64,000 nucleotides of DNA from Marinicauda algicola (GCF_017161425.1 NZ_CP071057.1:3163501-3227500); one strand, 5' to 3'. Shown: positions 55,830 through 64,000, numbered from the stretch's first letter. Program-made: numbers and translations. Notes: generated by a model from the letters alone, not told the origin.

Positions 55830-57872
55830 ATGAGTATCAAGCACATCCTGGCCAGGACAGGGTGGGGAGTGGGCTTGGCGGCTGCGGCCGCGCTCGCCCC
55901 GGTCCTGTCCGCGGCCACGGCGATCGCGCAGCCCGTCGTTCCCACGGAGGCCTATGCCAGGCTTCCAGACGCCCAGTCGGTCAACATTTCGCCGGACGGC
56001 ACGCGCATCGCGATGATCACCGGTGCCGAGCGCGACCAGACCTTTGCGCTCATCGTGTCGCTGGACGGAAGCGAGCAGTCGTTCGCCATTCCGGGATTTT
56101 CGCGCGACATCGACGATGAATTGCTCGTCGGCGTCGACTGGCTGTCGGACCGCTACATCCTCATCGTCTACCGCGAACGCATCAGCGTGCCCGGCCAGCC
56201 GTGGGAAGACGCGGATGTGGCCCGCCGGGTCGTCTATGATCTCGAAGAAAGGGATTACCACGAGATCGATCCGCAGGCCTCGATCGAGTCCCTGCTGCCC
56301 GACGACCCGGACGGCATCCTGATTTCCACCATCGTCGTTCAGCAGCGCGGAACCAGCGTCGACCGGGCCCGCGGCGGCGGGGTCGGGCAGATCGTCAACC
56401 TGTATCGCTACGACATGGACGATGCCGATTACGACCGCGTCGCCAACGGGACGCTGTCGACGGTCAACTGGGTCATCGGGGAGGACAACCAGCCGATCCT
56501 GCGCCAGGACCGCGAGGCCGACGAGCAGCGCTGGCGCGTCTACGATTACAATGGACGCCGGGCGAACCTGATCTACGAGGAGACCTATTCGGTCGAGCGT
56601 TTCGGGCGCGACGGGCGGCGCGCGATCTCGCGCATGTCCAACCTCGTCGGCGAGGACGTGCAGGGGCGCGGCATCTGGTTCTCCCAGCTCGAGGACCGCG
56701 ACAAGCTGCGCGCCTACCTGTTCCATCCGCAGACCGGCGAGATTTCCGGGCCGGAGATCGCGCCGGAGGATTTCGATTTCGGCGGCTTCATCACCGACTG
56801 GCGCACCGGAAAAGTCATCGGCGCGACCTGGTTCGAGGAACGCCGGCAGACCGAGTGGTTCGATCCCGACTTCGCCGCCCTGCAGGACCAGCTGGAAGAC
56901 CTGTTCGCCGATTCCGACATCACGATCACGAGCTGGGACCGGGCCGGGGAGCGGCTGATCGTCAACGTGGCGGGCGGCGCGACGAGCGACGACTTCTATC
57001 TCCTCGACCGCACGACCGGGGAGATGGCCTTCCTGATGAGCGCCTATCCCGAGGTTCCGCCCGAGCGGATCCATCCGGTTTCGGTCGTGAATTACACCGC
57101 GCGTGACGGGCTCGATCTCTGGGGCTATCTCACCCTGCCCAACGACCGGCCGGCCGACGGCCTGCCGCTGGTGATCGCGCCGCACGGCGGCCCCCAGTCA
57201 CGCGATGTCTACGGCTTCGACCCGCTCTTCGCCCAGCCCTATGCGGACATGGGCTATGCCGTGTTCCAGCCCAACTTCCGCGGCTCGGACGGCATGGGTC
57301 AGGACTTCGTGCGGCGCGGCCACGGGGAGTGGGGCCGGCTGATGCAGTCCGACATCACCGACGCGGTCGAGCACCTCGTCGCCGAGGGCGTCGTGGATGC
57401 CGGCCGGGTCTGCATCTGGGGCTGGTCCTATGGCGGCTACGCGGCGCTCGCGGGCTGGGCGCTGACACCGGACGTCTATCGCTGCGCGATCGCCGGGGCG
57501 CCGGTCTCCGACATCCTGGAGATGATGGCCTGGCAGGCCGACCAGCTCGGCGGGGCGGGCGCGGTCAACTACTGGACCGAGTATATCGGCGACTGGCGCG
57601 TGGAGCGTGACCGGATGGTCGCGATCTCACCGGCGCGGCAGGCGGCGAACGGCGACGATCCGCTGCTTGTCATCCATGCCCGCGAGGACCAGATCGTTCC
57701 CTTCGAGCAGGCCGAGATCATGGTCGCGGCCGCGCGAAATGCGGGCAAGGACGTCGAGCTCGTCGCGATCGACGGCGACGGACACAACCTGCTCTTCGCC
57801 CGCACGCGCCAGATCACGATCGATGCGGTCAGGAACTTCCTGCTCGAGCACAATCCGCCCGATCCGCGCTAG
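55830..57872 (+). CDS. S9 family (prolyl oligopeptidase-like) exported peptidase
   Basis: 680 residues with a signal peptide (GWGVGLAAAAALAPVLSAATAIAQ). An N-terminal seven-blade-type propeller region is followed by an alpha/beta hydrolase domain. The nucleophile Ser is in WGWSYGGYAALAG, Asp in HAREDQIVP and His in GDGHNLLF. The pattern matches acylaminoacyl/dipeptidyl peptidases of the S9C group. It is probably periplasmic, where it would trim peptides brought in by the adjacent TonB receptors (inference from context). GAAGGGGG precedes the ATG. Confidence 0.94.
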   Translation: MSIKHILARTGWGVGLAAAAALAPVLSAATAIAQPVVPTEAYARLPDAQSVNISPDGTRIAMITGAERDQTFALIVSLDGSEQSFAIPGFSRDIDDELLVGVDWLSDRYILIVYRERISVPGQPWEDADVARRVVYDLEERDYHEIDPQASIESLLPDDPDGILISTIVVQQRGTSVDRARGGGVGQIVNLYRYDMDDADYDRVANGTLSTVNWVIGEDNQPILRQDREADEQRWRVYDYNGRRANLIYEETYSVERFGRDGRRAISRMSNLVGEDVQGRGIWFSQLEDRDKLRAYLFHPQTGEISGPEIAPEDFDFGGFITDWRTGKVIGATWFEERRQTEWFDPDFAALQDQLEDLFADSDITITSWDRAGERLIVNVAGGATSDDFYLLDRTTGEMAFLMSAYPEVPPERIHPVSVVNYTARDGLDLWGYLTLPNDRPADGLPLVIAPHGGPQSRDVYGFDPLFAQPYADMGYAVFQPNFRGSDGMGQDFVRRGHGEWGRLMQSDITDAVEHLVAEGVVDAGRVCIWGWSYGGYAALAGWALTPDVYRCAIAGAPVSDILEMMAWQADQLGGAGAVNYWTEYIGDWRVERDRMVAISPARQAANGDDPLLVIHAREDQIVPFEQAEIMVAAARNAGKDVELVAIDGDGHNLLFARTRQITIDAVRNFLLEHNPPDPR

Positions 57873-57889
57873 GGCGGTTGCCAAAGGAA

Positions 57890-57920
57890 CAGCCCGCCCC
57901 GGACTCCGGGGCGGGCTGTT
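57890..57920. terminator. Bidirectional terminator between S9 peptidase and cpdR
   Basis: Long stem CAGCCCGCCCCGG-ACT-CCGGGGCGGGCTG (57890-57918) between two convergent genes. The T-tracts are imperfect on both sides (TTCG on plus, TTCCTTT on minus). Confidence 0.7.
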
Positions 57921-57949
57921 CGTCGCGAGTCCCTCGGTTCGAGGCGGGC

Positions 57950-58318
57950 TCAGGCCGCTTCCATCACCTTGGCCACCTCGTCGACCAGATCGCGCAGGTG
58001 GAACGGCTTGGAAAGGACCTTGGCCTCCTTCGGCGCGCGCGAGCCGGCATTGAGCGCGACCGCGGCGAAGCCGGTGATGAACATGATCTTGAGCGCCGGG
58101 TCGATCTCCGCCGCGCGGCGGGCGAGCTCGATCCCGTCCACGCCCGGCATCACGATGTCGGTCAACAGAAGATCGTAGCGCCCGGCCCGGTCGCCCAGCG
58201 CATCGAGCCCTTCCTCCCCGTCGGCCACGGCCTCGACCTCGTGGCCGGCGCGCTTGAGCGCCTTGGCCAGGAAATCGCGCATGGAATCATCGTCTTCGGC
58301 AAGCAGAATGCGGGCCAT
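57950..58318 (-). CDS. cpdR: Single-domain response regulator CpdR
   Basis: 122-residue stand-alone receiver. The start MARILLAEDDDSMRDFLAKAL, phospho-Asp D54 in LLLTDIVMPGVDGIELARRA, and the run IMFITGFAAVALN ... KVLSKPFHLRDLV match Caulobacter CpdR. There the unphosphorylated form primes ClpXP for degradation of cell-cycle proteins, under CckA-ChpT control. ATG at 58318 follows AAGAGGA; the longer frame upstream is spurious. Confidence 0.95.
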   Translation of the reverse strand: MARILLAEDDDSMRDFLAKALKRAGHEVEAVADGEEGLDALGDRAGRYDLLLTDIVMPGVDGIELARRAAEIDPALKIMFITGFAAVALNAGSRAPKEAKVLSKPFHLRDLVDEVAKVMEAA

Positions 58319-58456
58319 GCCTAATCCTCTTGGCGTCACCATCCGAGCGTCCTGGATAGCAGACCGAGGTAAAATTCCCCTGAACGCCGGCAGGCGGATC
58401 GGACGCAGGCGAAGAACCGTTTGACCGGGCAAGTGATTGTCCGCAAGGATAGAACC

Positions 58457-59326
58457 ATGACCGATACCGGCAAGGCCAGCGAGCGCGACAGTGCGCCCGT
58501 GCGCGTTCTGCGTCCGCAGCACCGCACCTCGCGCTTCATTTTCGCCTCGCCCCATTCCGGGCGGAGCTATCCACCGGCCTTCCTAGCGCGATCGGCGCTC
58601 CCGCTCGCGCTGCTGCGCCGCTCCGAAGATGCCTATGTGGAAGCCTTCTTCACCTCCGCGCCCGCGCTTGGGGCCTCGCTGATCGCCGCGGAGTTCCCGC
58701 GCGCGCTCGTCGATCCCAATCGCGATGCGTGGGAGTTCGATCCGACGATGTTCGAGGACGCGCTTCCGGCCAATGCCGGTCCGGCCTCGGCGCGGGCCGC
58801 CGCGGGCCTGGGCGTGGTGCCGCGCCTAGCCGCGGACGGGCGCGCGATCTATGCCGGCAAGCTCGCCTTCGCCGAGGCGCGCGAGCGGATCCGGCGCTAT
58901 TACCGGCCCTATCACGACACGCTCAAGGCCGAGATCGACGCCGTGCGCGAGCAGTTCGGCGAGGCGATCGTGATCGACTGTCACTCCATGCCCTCGGCGA
59001 GCGCGCGCGGCGCGGACATCGTGCTCGGAGACCGCTTCGGCGCGTCCTGTACGCGCGCCCTGACGACCCGGGCCGAGGCCGGATTCCGCCGTCTCGGCCT
59101 TTCGGTCGTGCGCAACCGGCCCTATGCGGGCGGATTCACGACCGAACATTACGGCGCGCCCGATTCGGGCGTCCATGTCCTGCAGGTGGAGATCAACCGG
59201 GGCCTCTATCTCGACGAGGCGCGCGTCTGCCCCGGCGAGGGCTGGGACGATCTCGCCGCGCGACTGGAGCGCTGGATGCAGGATATCGTCGGATTCCAGG
59301 AAATCTCCGAAGCGGCGGCAGAATAA
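58457..59326 (+). CDS. N-formylglutamate amidohydrolase family protein
   Basis: 289 residues from ATG 58457, preceded by AAGGAT; a TTG at 58421 is less likely. Features of the family: FIFASPHSGRSYP, the metal/active region DPNRDAWEFDPTMF, IDCHSMPS, and NRPYAGGFTTEHYGAP with HVLQVEINRGLYLDE. It hydrolyses N-formyl-L-glutamate in histidine degradation; many members next to cpdR lack other hut genes, as here, so the true substrate may differ. Confidence 0.92.
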   Translation: MTDTGKASERDSAPVRVLRPQHRTSRFIFASPHSGRSYPPAFLARSALPLALLRRSEDAYVEAFFTSAPALGASLIAAEFPRALVDPNRDAWEFDPTMFEDALPANAGPASARAAAGLGVVPRLAADGRAIYAGKLAFAEARERIRRYYRPYHDTLKAEIDAVREQFGEAIVIDCHSMPSASARGADIVLGDRFGASCTRALTTRAEAGFRRLGLSVVRNRPYAGGFTTEHYGAPDSGVHVLQVEINRGLYLDEARVCPGEGWDDLAARLERWMQDIVGFQEISEAAAE

Positions 59327-59484
59327 CCTTTACGTGTATCCTTGGGGTGCAAATTCACTTTACTGTGGAAAACGAATTCAATAAGACCTCTGACAAGTGT
59401 ATATTATTCATGACGGCGCAGTGAACGCCGTCTGACACCGTCGCGGCAGGCTCGCTGCGGCGCGGAATGCGGAGGAACCGGTTC
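59327..59484 (+). promoter_or_regulatory. AT-rich promoter region and inverted repeat before the XRE gene
   Basis: 59330-59410 is markedly AT-rich for this genome and probably contains the promoter of the XRE regulator. An inverted repeat GACGGCG-N7-CGCCGTC (59412-59432) follows. It could be an autoregulatory operator or a leader hairpin. The ribosome site GGAGGAAC sits 9 nt before the ATG at 59485. Confidence 0.5.
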
Positions 59485-59877
59485 ATGACGAATGAAATCG
59501 ACCACCATGTCGGCAAGCGCCTGCGCCGCCGTCGGCGCCTGCTCGGTTTGACGCAATCCCAGCTCGCCGACGCGGTCGGGATCCGCTTCCAACAGGTCCA
59601 GAAGTACGAGTGCGGCGCGAACCGCGTCAGTGCCAGCCGGCTGTTCGAACTCGCCGAGGCCCTCGACGTCCCGGTCCAGTATTTCTACGAGGGCATCGAG
59701 GGGCGGGGCGGCGCCGCGGTCTCCGAGGAGGAGTCGCTGGAGCCCGACATCCTCTCCAAGAAGGAGACGGTGGACCTCGTGCGCGCCTATTACCGGCTGA
59801 ACGAGCGTCCGCGCCGCCGTCTGCTCGAGCTCGCCCGCTCGCTCGATCCGACGGAGCGCGAGAGCGACGTCGCCTGA
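59485..59877 (+). CDS. XRE-family transcriptional regulator
   Basis: 130 residues. A helix-turn-helix of Cro/CI type covers about residues 10-63 (VGKRLRRRRRLLGLTQSQLADAVGIRFQQVQKYECGANRVSAS in outline). The C-terminal tail has two more helices (KKETVDLVRAYYRLNERPRRRLLELARSL). This tail arrangement is typical of a widely conserved alphaproteobacterial single-copy regulator. ATG at 59485 is used because the GGAGG ribosome site lies between it and the upstream ATG at 59467. Confidence 0.9.
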   Translation: MTNEIDHHVGKRLRRRRRLLGLTQSQLADAVGIRFQQVQKYECGANRVSASRLFELAEALDVPVQYFYEGIEGRGGAAVSEEESLEPDILSKKETVDLVRAYYRLNERPRRRLLELARSLDPTERESDVA

Positions 59878-59944
59878 CTTTCATGAGATGGTGATGACCG
59901 GGGCCCGGCCGCCGCGCCGGGCCTCGGCGTTTCAAGGACCGAGA

Positions 59945-60754
59945 ATGAGCCCGATCCGGCCCGAGGACGATCTCGCCTTCGCCGCGCGCCTGGCCGACGC
60001 CGCGCGCGAGGTGGTGTATCCGCTGTTTCGCGCCGGCCTCGCCGCCGACAACAAGGACGCGGCCGGCTTCGACCCCGTGACCGAGGCCGACCGGGCGATC
60101 GAGGCGCGGCTGCGCACCCTCATCGCCGAGCGATTCCCCGAGGACGGCGTACTCGGCGAGGAGGAGGGGGCGCGCCCCTCGACAAGCGGTCGGACCTGGG
60201 TGCTCGACCCGATCGACGGCACGCGCGCCTTCATCGCGGGCATCCCGACCTGGACGGTGCTGATCGGGCTCGCCGACGACACCGGCCCGGGCCTGTCGGT
60301 GATCGACCAGCCCCATACCGGCGAACGCTTTCTCGGCGTGGCGCTCGGCACCGACCGGCGCACCATGCTGGAGCATGCCGGCCGCACGCGCGCGCTGCGC
60401 GCCTCATCGGTGAAACGCCTTCGCGACGCGGTGCTGACGACGACCGACCCCTACCTGTTCGAGGCCGGCGAGGCGGAGGCCTTCGCCCGGCTGCGCCCGC
60501 GCGTGCGTCTCGCGCGCTACGGCCTCGATGCCTACGGCTATGCCATGCTCGCGCTCGGCGGGGTGGATCTGGTCGTGGAAAGCGGGCTGAAGCCCTGGGA
60601 CGTCGCCGCCCTGGTCCCGGTGATCCGCGGCGCGGGCGGTGTCGTCACCGACTGGGCCGGGCGCGCCCGCATCGAGACCGGCCAGGTCCTCGCCGCTGCG
60701 ACGCCGGCGCTGCACGAGGAGGCTCTGGCGCTGCTGGAGGCGTGCGCGCTCTGA
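59945..60754 (+). CDS. hisN: Histidinol-phosphatase, inositol monophosphatase family
   Basis: 269 residues. The metal-binding signatures of the IMPase fold are present: E in GVLGEEEG, DPIDGTRAFIAGIPTW (motif DPxDGT), and the C-terminal WDVAALVPVIRGAGG. The sequence DKDA(A)GFDPVTEADRAIE and the insertion pattern fit the HisN-type histidinol-phosphatase of alphaproteobacteria, which makes histidinol in histidine synthesis. ATG at 59945 has AAGGA upstream. A generic inositol-phosphatase role cannot be excluded. Confidence 0.85.
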   Translation: MSPIRPEDDLAFAARLADAAREVVYPLFRAGLAADNKDAAGFDPVTEADRAIEARLRTLIAERFPEDGVLGEEEGARPSTSGRTWVLDPIDGTRAFIAGIPTWTVLIGLADDTGPGLSVIDQPHTGERFLGVALGTDRRTMLEHAGRTRALRASSVKRLRDAVLTTTDPYLFEAGEAEAFARLRPRVRLARYGLDAYGYAMLALGGVDLVVESGLKPWDVAALVPVIRGAGGVVTDWAGRARIETGQVLAAATPALHEEALALLEACAL

Positions 60755-60764
60755 GGAGGTGACG

Positions 60765-61535
60765 CTAGCCGGGCGGGGTCAGCCAGTCCGGCAGGCGTCC
60801 GGCCGCCGCGGCGGCGCCGAGGAGGAGGCCGGCCGCGTTGTTCACCGCATGCGCGAGGATGCCGGGCCAGAGCGAGCCGGACGCGCGCAGCAGCCAGACG
60901 AGCACCAGGGCGAGCAGGGCGGCGTTGATCGCCTGGGGCGGCAGGATGTGCATGGCGCCGAACATCGCCGAACTCATCAGCGCGGCCAGCCAGACCGGCC
61001 GGTGGCCGGTCATCCACTGGAACAGGAAGCCGCGGAAGAAGACCTCCTCGGCGAACGGCGTGATCGCGATCGTCATCAGGAGATAGGCGGCGCTCACCCA
61101 GAGCGATGCCGGGTCGGCGAAGGCAAAGGCGGCGCCGGTGAAGCCCGCCCAGGCCGGCATGACCGCGATCACGGCCTTCACGATGAGGAGACCTGCGGGC
61201 ACGAAGGCCAGTCCGATCGCGCTGCCGGCGACGAGCCAGAGGGGTGGCGCGGGCCGTAGCCCGAGGCTCGCCCAGCCGATCGAGGGCCGGCGCGCGAGCC
61301 AGAGCCAGATCGCGGCGAGCAGGGCGGCGGCCTTGCTCGCCTGGCTGACGAGCAGCAGCGAGGCGGGCAGGCGCTCGCCATCGCCGAGATAGGCCTCCAT
61401 GCCGATCGTCGCCGCCACGGTGCGCATGTGCACGATGCTCAGGACCGCGTAGAGCCCGAACGCGGTCAGGATCACTCCGGCGCCGCGGTAAAATCCCCAG
61501 CCGGCCCCCGGCCGGATCGCGTTGCTTGCTGTCAT
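60765..61535 (-). CDS. CPBP intramembrane metalloprotease
   Basis: 256-residue membrane protein with about eight hydrophobic segments. The CPBP (CAAX protease and bacteriocin-processing) motifs are visible: EEVFFRGFLFQW (EExxxR), FGAMHIL (His) and ILAHAVNNAAG (His/Asn). It probably cleaves membrane peptides; the substrate is unknown. GGGAG precedes the ATG. It is the last gene of a minus-strand unit with the LuxR-type and lipoprotein genes. Confidence 0.9.
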   Translation of the reverse strand: MTASNAIRPGAGWGFYRGAGVILTAFGLYAVLSIVHMRTVAATIGMEAYLGDGERLPASLLLVSQASKAAALLAAIWLWLARRPSIGWASLGLRPAPPLWLVAGSAIGLAFVPAGLLIVKAVIAVMPAWAGFTGAAFAFADPASLWVSAAYLLMTIAITPFAEEVFFRGFLFQWMTGHRPVWLAALMSSAMFGAMHILPPQAINAALLALVLVWLLRASGSLWPGILAHAVNNAAGLLLGAAAAAGRLPDWLTPPG

Positions 61536-61625
61536 CTCGACACTCCCGTTTGCATGACGGGAGAGGGCCCGGCACGGCGAGCGGGCGCCACCGGCAAATG
61601 TCGGGAATGTGTTGGCCGATATCCG

Positions 61626-62351
61626 TCAGCCGCGCGGGCGTGCGCAGGCGGCGGCCTGCGTCCGGTTGGTCACGCCGAGCTTGGCGTAGAGTTCGGAATT
61701 GTATCCGCGCACGGTTGCCGGCGAGAGGTTCAGCCGCCGGGCGATTTCCTTGTCGGTGCACCCCTGGGCGAGGAGGTCGAGGATCTCCCGCTCGCGCCGG
61801 GTGAGATCCCAGGCCGTCTCCGCAAGGCCGGGGGGCGGTGCGCCGTCTTCGCACCCCGCCCAGGACAGGAAGGCCCCGGATCGGGCCGCGAAGCGGACCC
61901 GCACGCGACGGTCGGCCGGGACCGACCGGAACACCGGCTCGGGCACGCGGAACCGGCGCCCGTCTATGACGAGAACGCCGGCAAGCGGGGCGATGAGGCC
62001 GGGACGGCGGACGCGGTCCTTCTGCGCCAGGCCCTGCACGGTGCTGACGGCGCCCTGGCGCAGATCGCCCAGCGCCCGGGCCAGCCGGACCGGCGCGAGC
62101 GCCAGCAGGGCGCACCACAAGAGCAGGACCGGTACGCCCAGCACCCAGGGGCCCGCAAAGCCCCTCTCGCCGGCGGAAACCATCCAGAGCGCCAGGGCGA
62201 CGAGGCCGGCGAGCGCGGCAAGGCCGGCGAGGCTGAAGACGCCCTGCGCGAGGATGTAGCGCCCGATCGTCCGGCGTTCTTCCTCGCTCAGGCGCGCCTG
62301 CCCGGCGGGGGCGGGGCCTGGCGCAGCCTCCCGGCCGGGCGCGCTAGCCAT
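61626..62351 (-). CDS. Membrane-bound LuxR-type regulator
   Basis: 241 residues. Two hydrophobic helices (FSLAGLAALAGLVALALWMV and WVLGVPVLLLWCALLALAPV) form an N-terminal hairpin. A short beta-rich linker (GVLVIDGRRFRVPEP) follows. The C-terminus is a LuxR/GerE helix-turn-helix (LTRREREILDLLAQGCTDKEIARRLNLS and TVRGYNSELYAKLGV). No receiver or autoinducer domain. The DNA-binding domain would be tethered at the membrane. It overlaps the upstream lipoprotein gene by 8 bp. Confidence 0.88.
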   Translation of the reverse strand: MASAPGREAAPGPAPAGQARLSEEERRTIGRYILAQGVFSLAGLAALAGLVALALWMVSAGERGFAGPWVLGVPVLLLWCALLALAPVRLARALGDLRQGAVSTVQGLAQKDRVRRPGLIAPLAGVLVIDGRRFRVPEPVFRSVPADRRVRVRFAARSGAFLSWAGCEDGAPPPGLAETAWDLTRREREILDLLAQGCTDKEIARRLNLSPATVRGYNSELYAKLGVTNRTQAAACARPRG

Positions 62352-63279
62352 TTCCGCCGTCTTCCTCCCCCGCGTCGCTTTCGGCCTCCGCCGCCGGCTT
62401 CACGAAGCGCAGGGTCATGCGGTCGGATTCCCCGATCGCCTGGTAGGGCGCGGGATCGAAGTCGGCGGCGGGCTGTTCGCCCGGCGCGGCGACGCGGCTG
62501 ACGGGAGGCAGGGTCCACACGCCGAAGGGATGGTCAGCGGTGTCGGCCGGGTTGGCGTTGATCTCGCTCGCAGCGGCGAGTTCGAAGCCGGCTTCCTGCG
62601 CCAGCGCGATGACGTAGTCCTGCTGGACATAGCCGCTTGCGGCACGCGGGTCCTGTTCCACGCTGGCGGGCAGGCGGTGCTCGACCACGCCGAGCACGCC
62701 GCCGGGCTTGAGCGCGGCATAGAAGTCGGCGAAGGCCTTCTCCGCGAAGCCGCGCGCCATCCAGTTGTGCACGTTGCGGAAAGTCAGGATCGCGTCGGCG
62801 CTTTCCGGAGGCAGGATCGGACCGGTCTCGGGACCGAACTCGGTCATCTGGACCGTGCCGTAGAGCGGGTCGGAAAAGCGGGCGATGTACTCGTCGCGGA
62901 AGCGCTCCAGGCGCTCCTCGCCGCCGGTCGGGAAATAGGCCGCGACATAGGTGCCGCCATTGGCCGCGATCCAGGGCGCGAGGATCTGGGTGTACCAGCC
63001 GGCGGCCGGCCAGATCTCCACCACTGTTCCGGACGGATCGATGTTGAAGAATTCCAGCGTCTCCCGCGGGTTGCGCCACTCGTCGCGGGCCGCCTGCTCG
63101 CCGCGCCACGCGCCTTCGACCGCCCATTCCAGCGTCCCGGCTTCGGCCCCGGCGGCGGGCTCGGCGACCGCCTCGGGCGCCGCCTCGTCCCCGGCGGGCG
63201 GTGCGGCGGGCTCCTCCTCGCCGCCGCCGCAGGCGGACAGGAGCAGGGACAGGGCGATGAGAGAAGTGGCGTGGCGCAT
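62344..63279 (-). CDS. Exported methyltransferase-fold lipoprotein
   Basis: 311 residues. Signal with lipobox LLSAC (MRHATSLIALSLLLSAC, Cys17) and an Ala/Glu/Pro-rich linker. A class I methyltransferase-like domain (COG4798 type) follows: FFNIDPSGTVVEIWPAAGWYTQILAPW stands at motif I, where the usual DxGxG is replaced by EIWPAAG; later FADFYAALKPGGVLGVVEHR. S-adenosylmethionine is not known in the periplasm, so the domain may bind another ligand. It heads the operon with the LuxR-type and CPBP genes. Confidence 0.88.
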   Translation of the reverse strand: MRHATSLIALSLLLSACGGGEEEPAAPPAGDEAAPEAVAEPAAGAEAGTLEWAVEGAWRGEQAARDEWRNPRETLEFFNIDPSGTVVEIWPAAGWYTQILAPWIAANGGTYVAAYFPTGGEERLERFRDEYIARFSDPLYGTVQMTEFGPETGPILPPESADAILTFRNVHNWMARGFAEKAFADFYAALKPGGVLGVVEHRLPASVEQDPRAASGYVQQDYVIALAQEAGFELAAASEINANPADTADHPFGVWTLPPVSRVAAPGEQPAADFDPAPYQAIGESDRMTLRFVKPAAEAESDAGEEDGGNG

Positions 63280-63537
63280 GAGGACAATCCCGTTCGGTCG
63301 CGGAGGGCGGGGCTATCAAGGCCCGCGAAGGGTTGAAAAATCAAGAGCCACGCGCGCCCCGGCGCGCGCCTATTGCATCGCGCGGGCGCGCTTCCCATGT
63401 GGATTTGCGAGGGTCGCCTGTACGGGGCCTTCGAACGCCTGGGACCGGTGCCGCGCGAAGCAGGCCGGTCCGATTCGTCAACTGCAACAGGGCCCGGCGC
63501 GCCCGGTGCCCGCGATCGCTTCGATGGAGGATCAAGC
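63280..63537. other. Intergenic region before the Hsp20 gene
   Basis: 258 bp between the divergent lipoprotein and Hsp20 genes. It contains GC-rich palindromic stretches around 63350-63390 and CCCATGTGG at 63394. No convincing heat-shock promoter or thermometer structure could be assigned. GGAGG precedes the Hsp20 start. Confidence 0.35.
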
Positions 63538-64000
63538 ATGCGTAGCGTTGATTTTTCGCCGCTATACCGGACCATTGTCGGTTTCGACCGGCTGGCCAAC
63601 ATGATGGACACCGCGTCCAAGCTGGAAGGCGGCTCCGGCTATCCCCCCTACAATATCGAGCAGACCGGTGAGAACGCGTTCGTGATCGAACTCGCCGTCG
63701 CCGGTTTCTCCGAGGACGACCTGTCGATCGAGGTCCAGGAAAACGTGCTCACCGTCTCCGGCAAGCGCGAGCGCGCCGAGGACGAGAACGCGCGCACCTT
63801 CCTGCACCGCGGCATCGCCGAGCGCTCCTTCGAGCGCCGCTTCCATCTCGCCGACCACGTCCAGGTGCGCGATGCGGAGCTGAAGAACGGCATGCTGACG
63901 ATCAAGCTCGAGCGCGAGGTGCCCGAGGCGAAGAAGCCGCGCCAGATCGCCATCAACGGCAAGTCCGGCGCCAAGGTGATCGAGGGCGGCAAGAAGTCGG
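63538..64000 (+). CDS. Hsp20-family small heat shock protein, truncated by window end
   Basis: ATG at 63538 follows GGAGGATCAAGC. 154 residues are visible, with no stop before the window ends. Start MRSVDFSPLYRTIVGFDRL and the alpha-crystallin domain (FVIELAVAGFSEDDLSIEVQ, VSGKRERAE, FLHRGIAERSFERRFHLADHV, ELKNGMLTIKLEREVPE) match alphaproteobacterial IbpA-like chaperones, which hold unfolded proteins during heat stress. Only the extreme C-terminus is missing. Confidence 0.94.
   Translation, partial: MRSVDFSPLYRTIVGFDRLANMMDTASKLEGGSGYPPYNIEQTGENAFVIELAVAGFSEDDLSIEVQENVLTVSGKRERAEDENARTFLHRGIAERSFERRFHLADHVQVRDAELKNGMLTIKLEREVPEAKKPRQIAINGKSGAKVIEGGKKS

Noticed and set aside
63330-63400. Possible RpoH (heat-shock) promoter before Hsp20: TTGAAA and CCTATT or CCCATGT
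   Set aside because: Spacing between the candidate boxes is about 30 bp or more, far from the 12-18 bp required.

Overview
The window is GC-rich DNA with short intergenic gaps and many 4-bp ATGA overlaps. It looks like a chromosome segment of an alphaproteobacterium close to Caulobacterales/Maricaulales (Hyphomonadaceae-like). The evidence is a CpdR-type receiver, a GapR (DUF2312) protein, a TacA/NtrC-like sigma-54 regulator, motA without motB beside it, an aa3-oxidase subunit IV next to pntA, a GTTC-N7-GTTC LexA box before imuAB-dnaE2, and two large TonB-dependent receptors. The genus assignment is inference. No CRISPR array, prophage or insertion sequence was seen.

Layout. 1-10029: type II secretion operon gspD(partial)-E-F-G-H-I-J-K-L-M-N plus a lipoprotein, facing a short prepilin peptidase. 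10600-13361: a Na+/Ca2+ exchanger-like protein, then a questin-oxidase-like gene divergent from soxR across a near-consensus SoxR promoter. 13402-19026: SOS mutasome imuA-imuB-dnaE2 with its LexA box. 19085-24156: a NatAB-like ABC exporter, DUF1499, DinB-like, DksA-like and DUF6265 genes, and a methyltransferase. 24147-27845: a transhydrogenase operon (pntAA, a 42-aa lipoprotein ORF, pntAB, pntB) that runs on into a small repeat protein of the 7(1)-knot type and the methyltransferase. 27974-34447: hydrolases, a sigma-54 response regulator, and a CadC-like sensor divergent from a class C beta-lactamase-like lipoprotein. 34530-37313: rpmJ-HAD-TPR-hydrolase-gapR on the minus strand. 37505-47524: lytic transglycosylase, MFS transporter, a large exported protein, motA, mnmC, a WecG-type glycosyltransferase and a coiled-coil membrane protein. 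47732-57872: tRNA-Val, two tandem near-identical TonB receptors, a small exported protein and an S9 peptidase. 57950-64000: cpdR, N-formylglutamate amidohydrolase, an XRE regulator, hisN, an operon of CPBP protease, membrane LuxR regulator and exported methyltransferase-like lipoprotein, and an Hsp20 gene cut by the window end.

How genes work together. The gsp genes encode almost a whole T2SS, and the convergent peptidase could mature its pseudopilins. SoxR probably activates the questin-oxidase-like gene directly, because its box lies in a 19-bp spacer as at E. coli soxS; this would make a compact quinone-response module. LexA probably controls the ImuA/ImuB/DnaE2 translesion polymerase. The TonB receptors share coding sequence and terminator but not upstream DNA, so they are probably expressed under different conditions; the S9 peptidase beside them suggests peptide use.

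Start codons were moved downstream of the longest open frame where a ribosome binding site, signal peptide or family alignment demanded it. Function calls rest on motifs read by eye, with no database search.
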